NCBI RefSeq assembly: GCF_003460605.1
Contig: NZ_QTVN01000020.1
Location: forward strand, 1-13,193
DNA: 13,193 nucleotides
Source: Ruminococcus sp. AF31-8BH
Lineage (GTDB): Bacteria > Bacillota > Clostridia > Lachnospirales > Lachnospiraceae
Direction: 5' to 3'
The notes beneath the pieces are model-generated. The model saw only the letters and a program-made list of their open reading frames with translations. It ran no database searches and was not told the DNA's origin. Below are positions 5,602 through 13,193 of this stretch, in pieces. Positions within the stretch are counted from its first letter, which is position 1. Each line of letters opens with the position of its first letter. The translations under genes were made by a program, and so were the position numbers.

Positions 5602-6564
5602 TCACAAGTCAAACTGCTTTCTGTACTGTCCGGGAGTCATTCCCGTATTTTGCTTGAACTGACGTATGAAATTGGCTTCGGTGGAAAAGCCAACAATTGT
5701 ACCAATATGGCAGGAGGGAATACTGCTTGATTGGAGAAGGAACTTTGCTTGTGATATGCGTAAATCCAAAATATATTCTTTTGGAGAAAAACCAATGTAT
5801 TTTTTAAATTCTCGACACAGATGATATTTGCTCATGCCTGAGAACTTTGCCATTTCATCTAGGGAAAAGGACGTTTGAAAATGATGCTCCAGATAAGTTC
5901 GAAGTAAAACTATGTTTTCGGGAATTGTTGTTTGTACTTGGGATGGAGCAGTCCAGCTCTCAAGGAGAAAAAGCAGATTTTCAATTTCATGAGAGGTCAA
6001 TATTGCCCAGTTTTTTTGTGTGGAGGTCTGTAGACGGAGAATTTTTTCCAGTTGACTTTGAAATACGTTTTCCTGTTTGCAGTGAAAAACCGGGCTCCTT
6101 TGGGAAAAAAGTTCCAGATAAATATATTCTGCATAATTTCCCCATATATGCAGATCTGAATGTTTCCAGAACTTATTTTTGGTTCGATAGTGGTGAGCAG
6201 TACGACAGTCAATGATAAAAATATCGCCTGCTTTTAATGTATAACTTTTTTCACGGTAGATGAGTGTCCCCTCACCCTCGTAGGTAAACAGGATAAGAAG
6301 TGAAGCATAATTCTGACGTTTAGTATAATAAGGTTCTTCCATTTCCATTAGGCTAAAGGATTGCATATATAATAAGTATTCTTGTTGATTTTGTGATAAG
6401 GGTCTGGACAGTAGATATCTTGATTTGCCTTCAATATGGTAATCGTTGATTTCGGATATCAGTTTTGGATATTTTGTTTTGAATAAAGGATAGCCTTTAT
6501 GGGTCAGAACATCTTTTGTATCAAAGTTAGATTTCCAATTAAAAAAATGAATATGTTCAAACAT
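5602..6564 (-). CDS. AraC-family transcriptional regulator with N-terminal cupin domain
   Basis: The 320-residue protein has an N-terminal sugar-sensing cupin-like domain; EGEGTLIYREKSYTLKAGDIF at about 96-116 is the typical AraC ligand-binding strand pattern. Two helix-turn-helix units follow at about 232-258 (FSLDEMAKFSGMSKYHLCREFKK) and 281-307. The family signature (IVGFSTEANFIRQFK, then GMTPGQYRKQF) lies at 290-318. AraC proteins of this type sense a sugar or glycoside and activate nearby catabolic genes. An AGAGG lies 6 bases before the start on the minus strand. The gene is divergent from the GH78 rhamnosidase across 154 bases, so it is the likely activator of the rhamnosidase-esterase-transporter operon, probably responding to L-rhamnose or a rhamnoside. 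The ligand is inferred from context only. Confidence 0.9.
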   Translation of the reverse strand: MFEHIHFFNWKSNFDTKDVLTHKGYPLFKTKYPKLISEINDYHIEGKSRYLLSRPLSQNQQEYLLYMQSFSLMEMEEPYYTKRQNYASLLILFTYEGEGTLIYREKSYTLKAGDIFIIDCRTAHHYRTKNKFWKHSDLHIWGNYAEYIYLELFSQRSPVFHCKQENVFQSQLEKILRLQTSTQKNWAILTSHEIENLLFLLESWTAPSQVQTTIPENIVLLRTYLEHHFQTSFSLDEMAKFSGMSKYHLCREFKKYIGFSPKEYILDLRISQAKFLLQSSSIPSCHIGTIVGFSTEANFIRQFKQNTGMTPGQYRKQFDL

Positions 6565-6718
6565 ATAATACCTCTGGTTGGATGTGTAGACTATTACACT
6601 AATATTTGCTCAGAATTAATATAGCAATTAAATACAGTATATAAGCAATAAGTAATAAATACAAGGGAAAAAACAGATATATAATGAAGCAAAATATAAG
6701 TGTAGGAGGCGCGACATC
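6565..6718. promoter_or_regulatory. Divergent promoter region with AGCAAT direct repeats spaced 21 bp
   Basis: This very AT-rich region separates araC-like and GH78 starts. AGCAAT occurs at 6623-6628 and 6644-6649, exactly 21 bases apart on the same strand, two helical turns as in classic AraC half-sites. An inverted TTGCT (6606-6610) faces the first copy. A possible plus-strand promoter is TTGCTC (6606-6611) and TAAATA after a 17-base gap. AGGAGG (6704-6709) is the RBS for the rhamnosidase, 9 bases before ATG 6719. Site assignment is inference. Confidence 0.45.
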
Positions 6719-9412
6719 ATGAAGATAAAGGAACTGAAAGTTCTAAACATGACAGAGCCATGTGGAATAGGAGATAGTCCGTATTTTTCATGGATAATAG
6801 AAAGCGATAGACAAGATACGGTACAGACAGTTTATTCTCTTGTGGTCAAAAGTAGTAATTCTGTTGTATGGGATACGGGAAAAGTAGAATGCAGTAAAAA
6901 CAGTTTTATCCCATATAAGGGCAAAATGCTGAAAAGCAGATGCAGGTATTCAGTTCAGATAACAATCTGGGATAATTACGGCAATGAAGCTTCAGCCGAG
7001 ACATGGTTTGAGACAGCACTGCTTCATCCATATGATTGGACGGCGCGGTGGGTGGAATCTTCGATACATAGAAAAAGATCCAGATCGGGATTTGGAAAAC
7101 AAGAACCAGCTACTATGTTTCGAAAATCTTTTTTAATTCACAAAAAACCAGTCAAAGCAAGGGTATACGCTACCTGTCATGGGATTTATGAACTTAGTAT
7201 CAATGGGAAAAAGGTATCTGGGCAGCATTTTGCGCCGGAGCACACAGTATATGAAAAGTATTTGTGCTATCAAACCTATGATGTGACATCATGTCTGCAG
7301 GAAGGGGAAAATGTGCTTGGTATGTATGTTGGGGATGGCTGGTATTTGGGAGCACAGACCTTACCTAATATAAAAAAGATGAAACATGCCCATGCAGTAC
7401 TTTTTCAGCTTGAAGTAGAATATGGGGACGGTACCAATCAGACATTTATTTCTGATCCAGGGACAAAAGCCTCTTATGGGCCGGTCGTAAGTTCTGATTT
7501 ATTTGCAGGTGAGCTTTATGATGCAAACAAGGAAATAGAAGGGTGGAATAGCCCTGGATTTGATGAAAAAAATTGGAAAGCCTGCAGGATAGCGGATTAC
7601 GGGTACAGGAATCTCAGGCCGCAGTTGGGAGAGCCTGTGGAAGTAATTGAAGTCCTTCCTGTAAAAGAAGTATTGCATTCCCAGAAGGGGGAGACAATTT
7701 TAGATTTTGGACAAAATATAGCTGGGATTGTCCAAATGAAAACAGATGTGCCAAAAGGAACAAAAATTGTATTGGAACACTGTGAAGTTCTAGACAAGGA
7801 AGGAAACTATATTAATAACATTATGTCGGTGGGAGGAATTGGTAAGGGTTGTGATCAGAAGGATGTATATATCAGCAGTGGAAAAAAGGCTACATACATT
7901 CCACATTTTACTTATCATGGTTTCCGGTATGTGAAAGTAACGGGTATTCAGGCTAAGGCACAGGATTTCTCTGCATTGGTATTGTCATCTAGAAAAGAGG
8001 AAACCGGAACCTTTGAAACATCGGATGCGCGTTTAAATCAGCTTTATGAAAATACAAAATGGTCACAATGGGCCAATATGTTGTCCATTCCGACAGACTG
8101 TCCGCAGAGGGAAAAGGCCGGGTGGACCGGGGACATGCTGGTTTATTCTAAAACGGCAATGCAGATTGAGGATTGTACGAATCTTTTTACAAGATGGCTT
8201 GAAAATATGGCTTGTGATCAGGATAAATATGGCGCTATTCCGATGGTAGTTCCAAATAGCGGAAAGTATCCGGTGACAGGAAAAATGATGAATTTGATGT
8301 ATGGGGAGAAAGGGCAGGCCACATCATCAGGCTGGGGGGATGCTGCTGTGGCAGTTCCTTATTCCATGTATCAGATAACAGGAAATACGGAAATTTTACG
8401 GAAACAATATGGATGTATGCAGCAATGGTGCGACTATATTATAAAAAAAGCGAAATGTAAAAAAACCAGAGGCAGCCGGTTGCCGGATGATATTGAAGAG
8501 TACCTCTGGGATACTGGATATCATTATGGAGAATGGTTGATTCCAAGCCAGAACAAAAATGGAATTGATATGAAGAATCTGAAAAAAATTATGCAAATGA
8601 GTTCCTGCTATACTGCGCCGATATTTGGGTGGAACTCTGTTAGAACTTTTGCTGAAATTTCAGAAATACTTGCCAGCGAAAATCCGGAAGATGAAATTTA
8701 TGGCAAAAATCATCAGAAATATCAGGAAATAGCCGATAAAATGAAACGGGCAATTCAGGAAGGTGTAATAAAAAAAGACGGCAGTATGCCTGCAGAACTG
8801 ATGGGCGCATATGTCCTGCCAATTTATTTTGATTTGGTGCCGGATGAAATGAAGGAAAGTTTTCAGAAACATCTAGAGGATATTATTGCAGAAAATGACA
8901 ATTGTATGGACACTGGTTTTCTTACAACACCCTTCTTACTAGATGCCTTATGTAAAATAGGACGCAGGGATTTGGCTTATGAGATGCTCTGGCAGGAAAA
9001 AATACCATCATGGCTGTCGGAGGTGAAAGCCGGTGCGACCACAATATGGGAAAACTGTTTTGGCTATGATGCAGAAGGGAATCCGGGAAATCTAAGCTTT
9101 AACCATTATTCCTTTGGCTGTGTGGATGACTGGATGTTCCGTTACATAGGAGGAATTGATACAGATACGGCAGGATACAGGCATCTGATTTTTTCCCCAA
9201 AACCGGATGGACGACTGAAAGCGGCAAAACGGACATTTAAGACGAGACAGGGATTGGCATCCTGTGAGTGGGCTATGGAAGAAAGAAACGGTAGAAATTA
9301 TTTTAATATGAAAGTTAGGATTCCGTGTAATGCAACCGGGACAATTTTCTTGCCGGACGGTACGAAAGAGGAGAGAGGTAGTGGAGAGTATGTTTTTGAG
9401 ACAGAAATATAA
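6719..9412 (+). CDS. GH78 alpha-L-rhamnosidase, intracellular
   Basis: The 897-residue enzyme matches bacterial GH78 alpha-L-rhamnosidases, which remove terminal alpha-L-rhamnose from plant glycosides, pectin side chains and flavonoid or saponin rhamnosides by inversion. N-terminal beta-sandwich domains span about 1-410, including GVYELSINGKKV-like and LDFGQNIAGIV blocks. The (alpha/alpha)6 catalytic barrel follows at about 415-785, with a beta C-domain at the end. The signature TDCPQREKAGWTGDM gives D460, E465 (general acid) and D472, with the same 5- and 12-residue spacing as D567, E572 and D579 of Bacillus GL1 RhaB. E778 in GATTIWE is the likely base. FNHYSFG follows. No signal peptide is present, so the substrate must be imported first. 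The length is normal for the family. It heads an operon with the esterase, whose start overlaps its end. Confidence 0.95.
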   Translation: MKIKELKVLNMTEPCGIGDSPYFSWIIESDRQDTVQTVYSLVVKSSNSVVWDTGKVECSKNSFIPYKGKMLKSRCRYSVQITIWDNYGNEASAETWFETALLHPYDWTARWVESSIHRKRSRSGFGKQEPATMFRKSFLIHKKPVKARVYATCHGIYELSINGKKVSGQHFAPEHTVYEKYLCYQTYDVTSCLQEGENVLGMYVGDGWYLGAQTLPNIKKMKHAHAVLFQLEVEYGDGTNQTFISDPGTKASYGPVVSSDLFAGELYDANKEIEGWNSPGFDEKNWKACRIADYGYRNLRPQLGEPVEVIEVLPVKEVLHSQKGETILDFGQNIAGIVQMKTDVPKGTKIVLEHCEVLDKEGNYINNIMSVGGIGKGCDQKDVYISSGKKATYIPHFTYHGFRYVKVTGIQAKAQDFSALVLSSRKEETGTFETSDARLNQLYENTKWSQWANMLSIPTDCPQREKAGWTGDMLVYSKTAMQIEDCTNLFTRWLENMACDQDKYGAIPMVVPNSGKYPVTGKMMNLMYGEKGQATSSGWGDAAVAVPYSMYQITGNTEILRKQYGCMQQWCDYIIKKAKCKKTRGSRLPDDIEEYLWDTGYHYGEWLIPSQNKNGIDMKNLKKIMQMSSCYTAPIFGWNSVRTFAEISEILASENPEDEIYGKNHQKYQEIADKMKRAIQEGVIKKDGSMPAELMGAYVLPIYFDLVPDEMKESFQKHLEDIIAENDNCMDTGFLTTPFLLDALCKIGRRDLAYEMLWQEKIPSWLSEVKAGATTIWENCFGYDAEGNPGNLSFNHYSFGCVDDWMFRYIGGIDTDTAGYRHLIFSPKPDGRLKAAKRTFKTRQGLASCEWAMEERNGRNYFNMKVRIPCNATGTIFLPDGTKEERGSGEYVFETEI

Positions 9413-10328
9413 TTATAGTAAAGAACTTAAGAGACCGATAACCTTTGGAAATGTTGATATGAATAAAGCTGTTGAAAATGGAGCAATGTTGAAATGTGCT
9501 GGATTTATGAGAAAGCAGACTGAAAGGTATAAGACTAAAAAAGTACAGTTGGAGAAAGACGAGTATCCGTCATTTGATGGAAAAGGAATTAAGTTTTTTA
9601 CTTTTACACCGAAAGAGAAGAAAGAAAAATATCCGGCAATGATTTATTATCATGGCGGTGGATTCATGTTTCCTATCCAGAAATTTATGATGAATAGCAG
9701 TGTGAGTTATTGTGAAAGGCTGGGAATCAAGGTGTTTTTACCAGAATATCGCATTTCATTGGAAGATTCCTGTGACACTATCATTGAAGACTGTTATCAC
9801 ATGTTGAAATATGTTTTTGAAAATGCCGAAAGGCTTGGAGTTGATAAAGGAAGAGTGTTAGTTTACGGAGACAGTGCAGGCGGTTGTCTGGCAGAGAGCG
9901 TTACTCTTTTAAATAGGGACAGGGAGAACTATCACCTGCGTGGTCAAATGCTGGTGTATCCAGTCTGTGATAATGAATCAGAAAAATATGCTTCGGTAAA
10001 AAATTATAAGGATGCTGTGTGGAGTGAAAAAGCAAATGAGACAATGTGGAAAACATATCTGAAACGGGGAACAAAAAATATTGCGTATGTTGTTCCGATA
10101 AAAAGTGATTTAAAAAATCTTCCGCCGGCATATATCGAACCACAGGAAATTGATATTTTACGGGATGAGGCAGTTGCTTATGCCGATAAACTGAAGGCTG
10201 CTGGAGTAGCAGTTGAAGTGAATATCATACCAGGCTCTTATCATGGATTTGACAGTGACTTTAGAAGTTCTCTAGTAAAACAGGTCTATGAAAAACGATA
10301 TCAGGTTATAAATAGGATGTTAATTTAA
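9390..10328 (+). CDS. HSL-family alpha/beta-hydrolase (putative carbohydrate acetyl esterase)
   Basis: The 312-residue protein has the hormone-sensitive-lipase-type alpha/beta-hydrolase motifs. These are an oxyanion hole HGGG at 88-91, a nucleophile elbow GDSAG at 160-164 with S162, Asp D255 in EIDILRDEA, and His H285 in SYHGFD. Such enzymes cleave short acyl esters. There is no signal peptide, so it acts in the cytoplasm. Start ATG 9390 is chosen because AGAGG and GGAG motifs lie 3-10 bases upstream; earlier in-frame ATGs fall deeper within the rhamnosidase gene without an RBS. It overlaps the GH78 end by 23 bases, so the two are translationally coupled. In context it probably removes acetyl or other acyl groups from imported rhamnosides. 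The substrate is not shown by sequence. Confidence 0.87.
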   Translation: MFLRQKYNYSKELKRPITFGNVDMNKAVENGAMLKCAGFMRKQTERYKTKKVQLEKDEYPSFDGKGIKFFTFTPKEKKEKYPAMIYYHGGGFMFPIQKFMMNSSVSYCERLGIKVFLPEYRISLEDSCDTIIEDCYHMLKYVFENAERLGVDKGRVLVYGDSAGGCLAESVTLLNRDRENYHLRGQMLVYPVCDNESEKYASVKNYKDAVWSEKANETMWKTYLKRGTKNIAYVVPIKSDLKNLPPAYIEPQEIDILRDEAVAYADKLKAAGVAVEVNIIPGSYHGFDSDFRSSLVKQVYEKRYQVINRMLI

Positions 10329-10345
10329 TAATGGAGGATAATGAA

Positions 10346-11686
10346 ATGAATCAAAAAGTGACAAAGAGAGAAAAGCTCTGTTATGTACTGACTAATATAG
10401 GGAATGTTCCTGTACAGGCAATATTAGGCTCATATCTGTTGATTTTTTATACGAATATTGTGGGATTGAATCCGGCATCCTGTGCGACACTGTTTCTTAT
10501 TGCACGTATTTTAGATGGTTTAAATGATCCGATTGTTGGATTTGTTATTGATCATCGCAAAGTATCTAAAATGGGGCGTTTCAGGCCGACATTAATGTTG
10601 GGAGCCGTGTTATGTGGATTGAACTTTCTTTTGCTCTGGATGGGCCCATATATGGCTACCGGAGGGAAATTAGCGATAGCATATATTTCTTATTTATTAA
10701 TAGGCATTATTTTCCCAATTATGGACATTTCATTAAACAGTATGCTGCCGGTTATGACAGAAGACCCTGCCGAAAGAAATTCACTGAGTTCTATCAAGGG
10801 CATTACATTATTGCTTGGAGTTTTTGGAATTAATATAATAGCTCCGATTTTAATTGGCGATGCATCCAAAGCAGAGGGATATATCACAGTGATTATAGTA
10901 GCAACAGCCATTATTGTAATATGTTCTTTACTTGGATCATTGGGGCTTAAGGAACGAGTACGGGTAAAAACAGGACAGGAAAAATATGAATTTAAAAATC
11001 TTTTTGATATTATAAGGCAGAGGCCTGTATGGGCAACTTTTTTATGTGCGCTGTTGTACACTACAGGAACGTATATAGTAAATGCATCAAATACATTTTT
11101 TTATACATATGTGTTAAACAATTTGATGCTGTTGAGCCTGGCATCTATGCTTCAGATGCTAGCAATGGTACCAGCATCAATAATAGCGCCATTTTTAATC
11201 AAAAAAATTGGGAAAAAGAATGCATATATTGTAGGTTTGTTCTGTTTTGGAATATTTCCAATTGTACGATTTATTAATGTGACAAATATTCCAATTTTAA
11301 TGATTGCTACAGTGGTTGCTGGATTCGGAGCTGGATTGGCTATGCCTTTGCAATATGGAATACAGGCTGATAATACAGATTATATCGAATTGAAGTTGGG
11401 ATATCGTGCAGAAGGTGCGGTAGCATCTTTATCAAGTTTTATTACCAAATGTGCCATGGGGATAGGAGGAGCCATACCGGGATATGTGCTGGCATTAGTT
11501 CATTTCGATTCAACTACTATGATACAGACGTCAATGGTCAATAATATGATAATTTTCTGTACCGTAGGCAGTCCGGTTATCTTTTGCTGTCTGGCAATAG
11601 TCGTATTTAAATTAGGCTATCCAATTACAAAGGAGAAACTGGAAGAACAGAATAATGAGTTAAAAGAGCTACATCATAATTTGTAA
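10346..11686 (+). CDS. GPH-family (MelB-like) glycoside:cation symporter
   Basis: The 446-residue protein shows about twelve hydrophobic segments, a MelB-like layout for import of glycosides, pentosides or hexuronides with Na+ or H+. DGLNDPIVG at 57-65 gives D57 and D61, matching the cation-site Asp pair (D55 and D59) of E. coli MelB. A following GRFRP and the DYIELKLGYRAEG block in the second half are family landmarks. A TGGAGG (10332-10337) is 8 bases before ATG 10346. The nearer upstream ATG 10331 overlaps this RBS, so 10346 is preferred. It starts 17 bases after the esterase stop and closes the operon. It probably imports the rhamnoside that the upstream enzymes degrade. No clear terminator follows. 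Confidence 0.9.
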   Translation: MNQKVTKREKLCYVLTNIGNVPVQAILGSYLLIFYTNIVGLNPASCATLFLIARILDGLNDPIVGFVIDHRKVSKMGRFRPTLMLGAVLCGLNFLLLWMGPYMATGGKLAIAYISYLLIGIIFPIMDISLNSMLPVMTEDPAERNSLSSIKGITLLLGVFGINIIAPILIGDASKAEGYITVIIVATAIIVICSLLGSLGLKERVRVKTGQEKYEFKNLFDIIRQRPVWATFLCALLYTTGTYIVNASNTFFYTYVLNNLMLLSLASMLQMLAMVPASIIAPFLIKKIGKKNAYIVGLFCFGIFPIVRFINVTNIPILMIATVVAGFGAGLAMPLQYGIQADNTDYIELKLGYRAEGAVASLSSFITKCAMGIGGAIPGYVLALVHFDSTTMIQTSMVNNMIIFCTVGSPVIFCCLAIVVFKLGYPITKEKLEEQNNELKELHHNL

Positions 11687-12048
11687 ATGTAGTTTTATTA
11701 ACAAAAGCACTTGAAGAACCTTTATACGTCGTATCCCCAAAGTGATAGACAAGTGTTCTAAAAATAGCAAACTCTCTGAATCATACTGTATGAAAAGAAA
11801 AGAGACTTCAAATTTTTTGTAACGTTAGGACATCTAGGGTAAAACACAGATAAGATGCAATTGATATTGAAAAGCAATTGTTTCCTTTGGTGTATATTCG
11901 GGTGTAAGTGGCGCAAATCCTTGGTTTAAACCATTTTTGAACAATGGAAGTACGAATTAGGATAGCTGCACAAATTTATCCAAACGTTAAGTAAGTGTTA
12001 ATCAAATACAATTTATACAATTCAAAGCGTCGTAAGGCGGTGCATGGT

Positions 12049-12078
12049 CTCTCAGGACATTTGTCCTGGGAGGTTTTT
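12049..12078 (+). terminator. Intrinsic terminator (10-bp stem, ATTT loop, T5)
   Basis: CTCTCAGGAC (12049-12058) pairs with GTCCTGGGAG (12063-12072), with one G-T pair, around an ATTT loop. It is followed by G and five Ts, then GTATTT. This is a textbook intrinsic terminator on the plus strand. It lies over 360 bases after the symporter stop, so it may serve that operon or a lost upstream gene, or attenuate the small ORF that begins 21 bases later. Confidence 0.75.
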
Positions 12079-12099
12079 GTATTTAGCAGGAGAACAATT

Positions 12100-12156
12100 A
12101 TGGAATGGCAAGGAATGGAGAGTTGTATTCTAAAGCGTAGTAAATCGGGAATTTGA
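12100..12156 (+). CDS. Possible 18-residue peptide or decayed gene start
   Basis: AGGAG (12088-12092) lies 7 bases before ATG 12100, which opens an 18-codon frame (MEWQGMESCILKRSKSGI) ended by TGA. The RBS spacing is ideal and a terminator hairpin sits directly upstream. It could be a short leader peptide or, more likely, the 5' end of a gene whose remainder was lost when the relaxase fragment was joined. I do not recognise the sequence. Confidence 0.25.
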   Translation: MEWQGMESCILKRSKSGI

Positions 12157-12185
12157 CTAGAATTTGTTGAATTTTTCAAGGATGA

Positions 12186-12934
12186 GGAAGAATTGCATCA
12201 GGTGAAAAAAAGAGATCACTGTGCCGGCTCAAGGATCGATCATTAAAGCAGGCTGAAAACCGGATCAGTTCCGAAGCATCCTGCAGAAAGACATCGGGAA
12301 ACTGAGAGCATTCATTCAGTTTATGAAAGAGATTCGGGTACGGAGAATTTGACGCAAGAGGAAACCCGCTGATCCGCCATGATCTGAGATTTGATGCGAC
12401 ACCGGCGCCACTGCCGGAGTCGGTGAAAGGAGAAAGACATCTTCAGCTCTGCAGGAAGCGGAAGTAATGAGACTGGATCGTATTTTGCAGAAGATGAAGA
12501 AAGCAGAACAGAAGATTTACGCCATTGAGAAAGTAAAACTCAGGCTGGAGAAAGATTTGAAAGAAGTGTAGAAAAAGTGGTTTCATGGGAAAGAGAAGAA
12601 AGAGCTGGAGCAGAAGATTGCCGGAAAACGGCAGGAGCTGAAGAAAGCCCAGGAGACTTTAAGCGAGATTCCTAAAATGCAGGGATATGAAAATGCACTG
12701 GAAGTAAAGAAAGCCTATAAAGTTGCAGTTACTGAACTGGAAGGTGTGCGGAAACTTCAGAGTGAATGGGATCAGAAGGGAATCCCGGAAAAGAAGTACT
12801 GGGTGATCAAAGCCAACGTTCCGGAGCAGACAAAGCAAAAAAGTCTCCATGAACGCATGGAGGAGAAGAAACGAGGCATGGAACAACAAAAGAAAAAAGA
12901 GCGAAAAAGAAATCAAGACAGGGATTGCCTGTAA
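12186..12934 (+). pseudogene. Relaxase C-terminal fragment, broken by stops and frameshifts
   Basis: This stretch matches the relaxase gene from about base 3593 to its stop. The N-terminal catalytic domain, including Y23 and H117/H119, is absent. Lesions relative to the intact copy include a 2-base loss near 12202-12215 and TGG changed to TGA at 12254-12256. A one-base gain occurs near 12337 and a one-base loss near 12435. CAG is changed to TAG at 12569-12571. The last 85 codons stay open from 12677 to the same DRDCL ending. It cannot make a relaxase. It is the remnant of a related element or a duplication, now decaying. Confidence 0.9.
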
Positions 12935-12938
12935 AGAA

Positions 12939-12980
12939 ACAGCCGGAACCGTCAATGTTCTCATTGAAGGCTCCGGCTGT
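12939..12980 (-). terminator. Second copy of the long hairpin terminator
   Basis: ACAGCCGGA (12939-12947) pairs with TCCGGCTGT (12972-12980), with an inner TCAATG/CATTGA stem and a shorter TTCT loop. On the minus strand a TTCTTTAC tract follows. Stem bases are unchanged from the copy at 4349-4391; only the loop differs. It would end transcription of the second XRE gene. Confidence 0.7.
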
Positions 12981-13003
12981 AATTGCAGGTTGGAATAAAT
13001 GAA

Positions 13004-13193
13004 TTATAGTAATCCGAAAAAGAATTCAGCGATATCTGCGTCAAAGATTTTGCTGAGTGCAATCAGTTCACTGACTTTGATATTCATCCGATTAGTTTCA
13101 AGTTTTGCATAAGTGCTTTTGGAAATTTCAATTCCCATCAGCTGTAACTGCGCAACAACCTGATCCTGTGTCATATTTGTATTGCGTCTTAGA
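13004..13193 (-). CDS. XRE-family regulator, second copy (5' end beyond window)
   Basis: On the minus strand this encodes the C-terminal 62 residues of a protein almost the same as the XRE regulator at 4415-4651, ending in the same FFFGLL. Visible changes include Arg to Asn in the LRRR(N)TNMTQ region and Ile to Val in DQVVAQL, both mild. There are no stops or frameshifts in the visible part, in contrast to the adjacent relaxase fragment. The start codon and promoter are outside the window. It should bind the same or nearly the same DNA sites as the first copy. Confidence 0.82.
   Translation of the reverse strand, partial: LRRNTNMTQDQVVAQLQLMGIEISKSTYAKLETNRMNIKVSELIALSKIFDADIAEFFFGLL

Larger units (their letters stand above)
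11687..12185. other. ~500-base AT-rich junction region with little coding potential
   Basis: No convincing gene of normal size lies here. Visible features are a dyad ATACG-T-CGTAT (11724-11734), a 12-bp perfect palindrome TGGTTTAAACCA (11922-11933), repeated GCAATTG motifs near 11869-11881, a good terminator (12049-12078) and a small ORF with RBS (12100-12156). The sequence is the right boundary between the cargo and the second relaxase fragment. It may be remains of yet another element, but I recognise none. Confidence 0.5.
12186..13193. repeat. Right copy of the ~1-kb direct repeat (continues past window edge)
   Basis: It matches 3593-4604 in the same orientation: relaxase 3' end, hairpin and XRE gene. 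Differences are scattered substitutions and a few short indels, mostly in the relaxase part. Similarity is lost upstream of about 12186, where the sequence changes to the unrelated AT-rich junction. The window ends inside the repeat, so its right limit is not visible. Confidence 0.88.

Noticed and set aside
5847..6215. Plus-strand 122-codon frame inside the AraC gene
   Set aside because: It is the antisense shadow of a clear AraC-family gene.
11922..11938. TGGTTTAAACCA followed by TTTTT as a terminator of the symporter operon
   Set aside because: The palindrome has no loop, is weak in GC, and lies over 230 bases after the stop codon.

Overview
The window looks like part of a mobile-element-rich chromosome region, or an integrated mobilizable element, from a gut Clostridia/Lachnospiraceae-type Firmicute. 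The evidence is strong AGGAGG ribosome-binding sites, moderate-to-low GC, and a Firmicutes-style set of excisionase-like protein, CHC2 zinc-finger primase, VapE helicase, MobA/MobL relaxase and XRE regulator. These identifications come from protein motifs read by eye; no database search was possible.

Layout. (1) Bases 2-127 are the tail of a tyrosine recombinase cut off before its catalytic HxxR...Tyr region. It runs into the RBS of a small DNA-binding, Xis-like gene (132-380). (2) 489-2433 is a two-gene replication module: a stand-alone CHC2 zinc-finger protein and a VapE-type P-loop helicase, overlapping by 68 bases. (3) 2434-2802 is a non-coding block full of DNA symmetry: a mirror-arranged array of four TGTTCACA octamers, two small hairpins that share a GATA loop next to a MOBQ-like nic sequence, and two perfect inverted repeats of 11 and 10 bp. 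It is the best candidate for the element's replication and/or transfer origin. (4) 2803-4651 holds the relaxase, a long hairpin terminator and a convergent XRE regulator. (5) 4720-5330 is a chimeric ORF with decayed ParB sequence. (6) 5602-11686 is a more AT-rich cargo: an AraC regulator divergent from an operon of GH78 alpha-L-rhamnosidase, HSL-family esterase and GPH-type sugar:cation symporter. (7) 11687-12185 has no recognisable gene apart from a terminator and a possible 18-codon ORF. (8) 12186-13193 is a second, diverged copy of the relaxase 3' end (a pseudogene), the terminator and the XRE gene, and it runs off the window.

How the parts fit. The rhamnoside module lies between two direct repeats of about 1 kb (about 3593-4604 and about 12186-13193) made of mobile-element tail. 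It therefore looks like metabolic cargo captured by accretion of related mobilizable elements. Homologous recombination between the repeats could excise about 8.6 kb as one unit. In the cargo, AraC would sense a sugar signal, the symporter would import a rhamnosylated (possibly acylated) glycoside, and the intracellular rhamnosidase and esterase would process it. In the backbone, the primase, helicase and structured origin suggest autonomous replication of an excised or transferred form, and the relaxase suggests mobilization by a helper conjugation system. The XRE protein may control both its own promoter and the replication genes, because a similar dyad motif occurs in both places.
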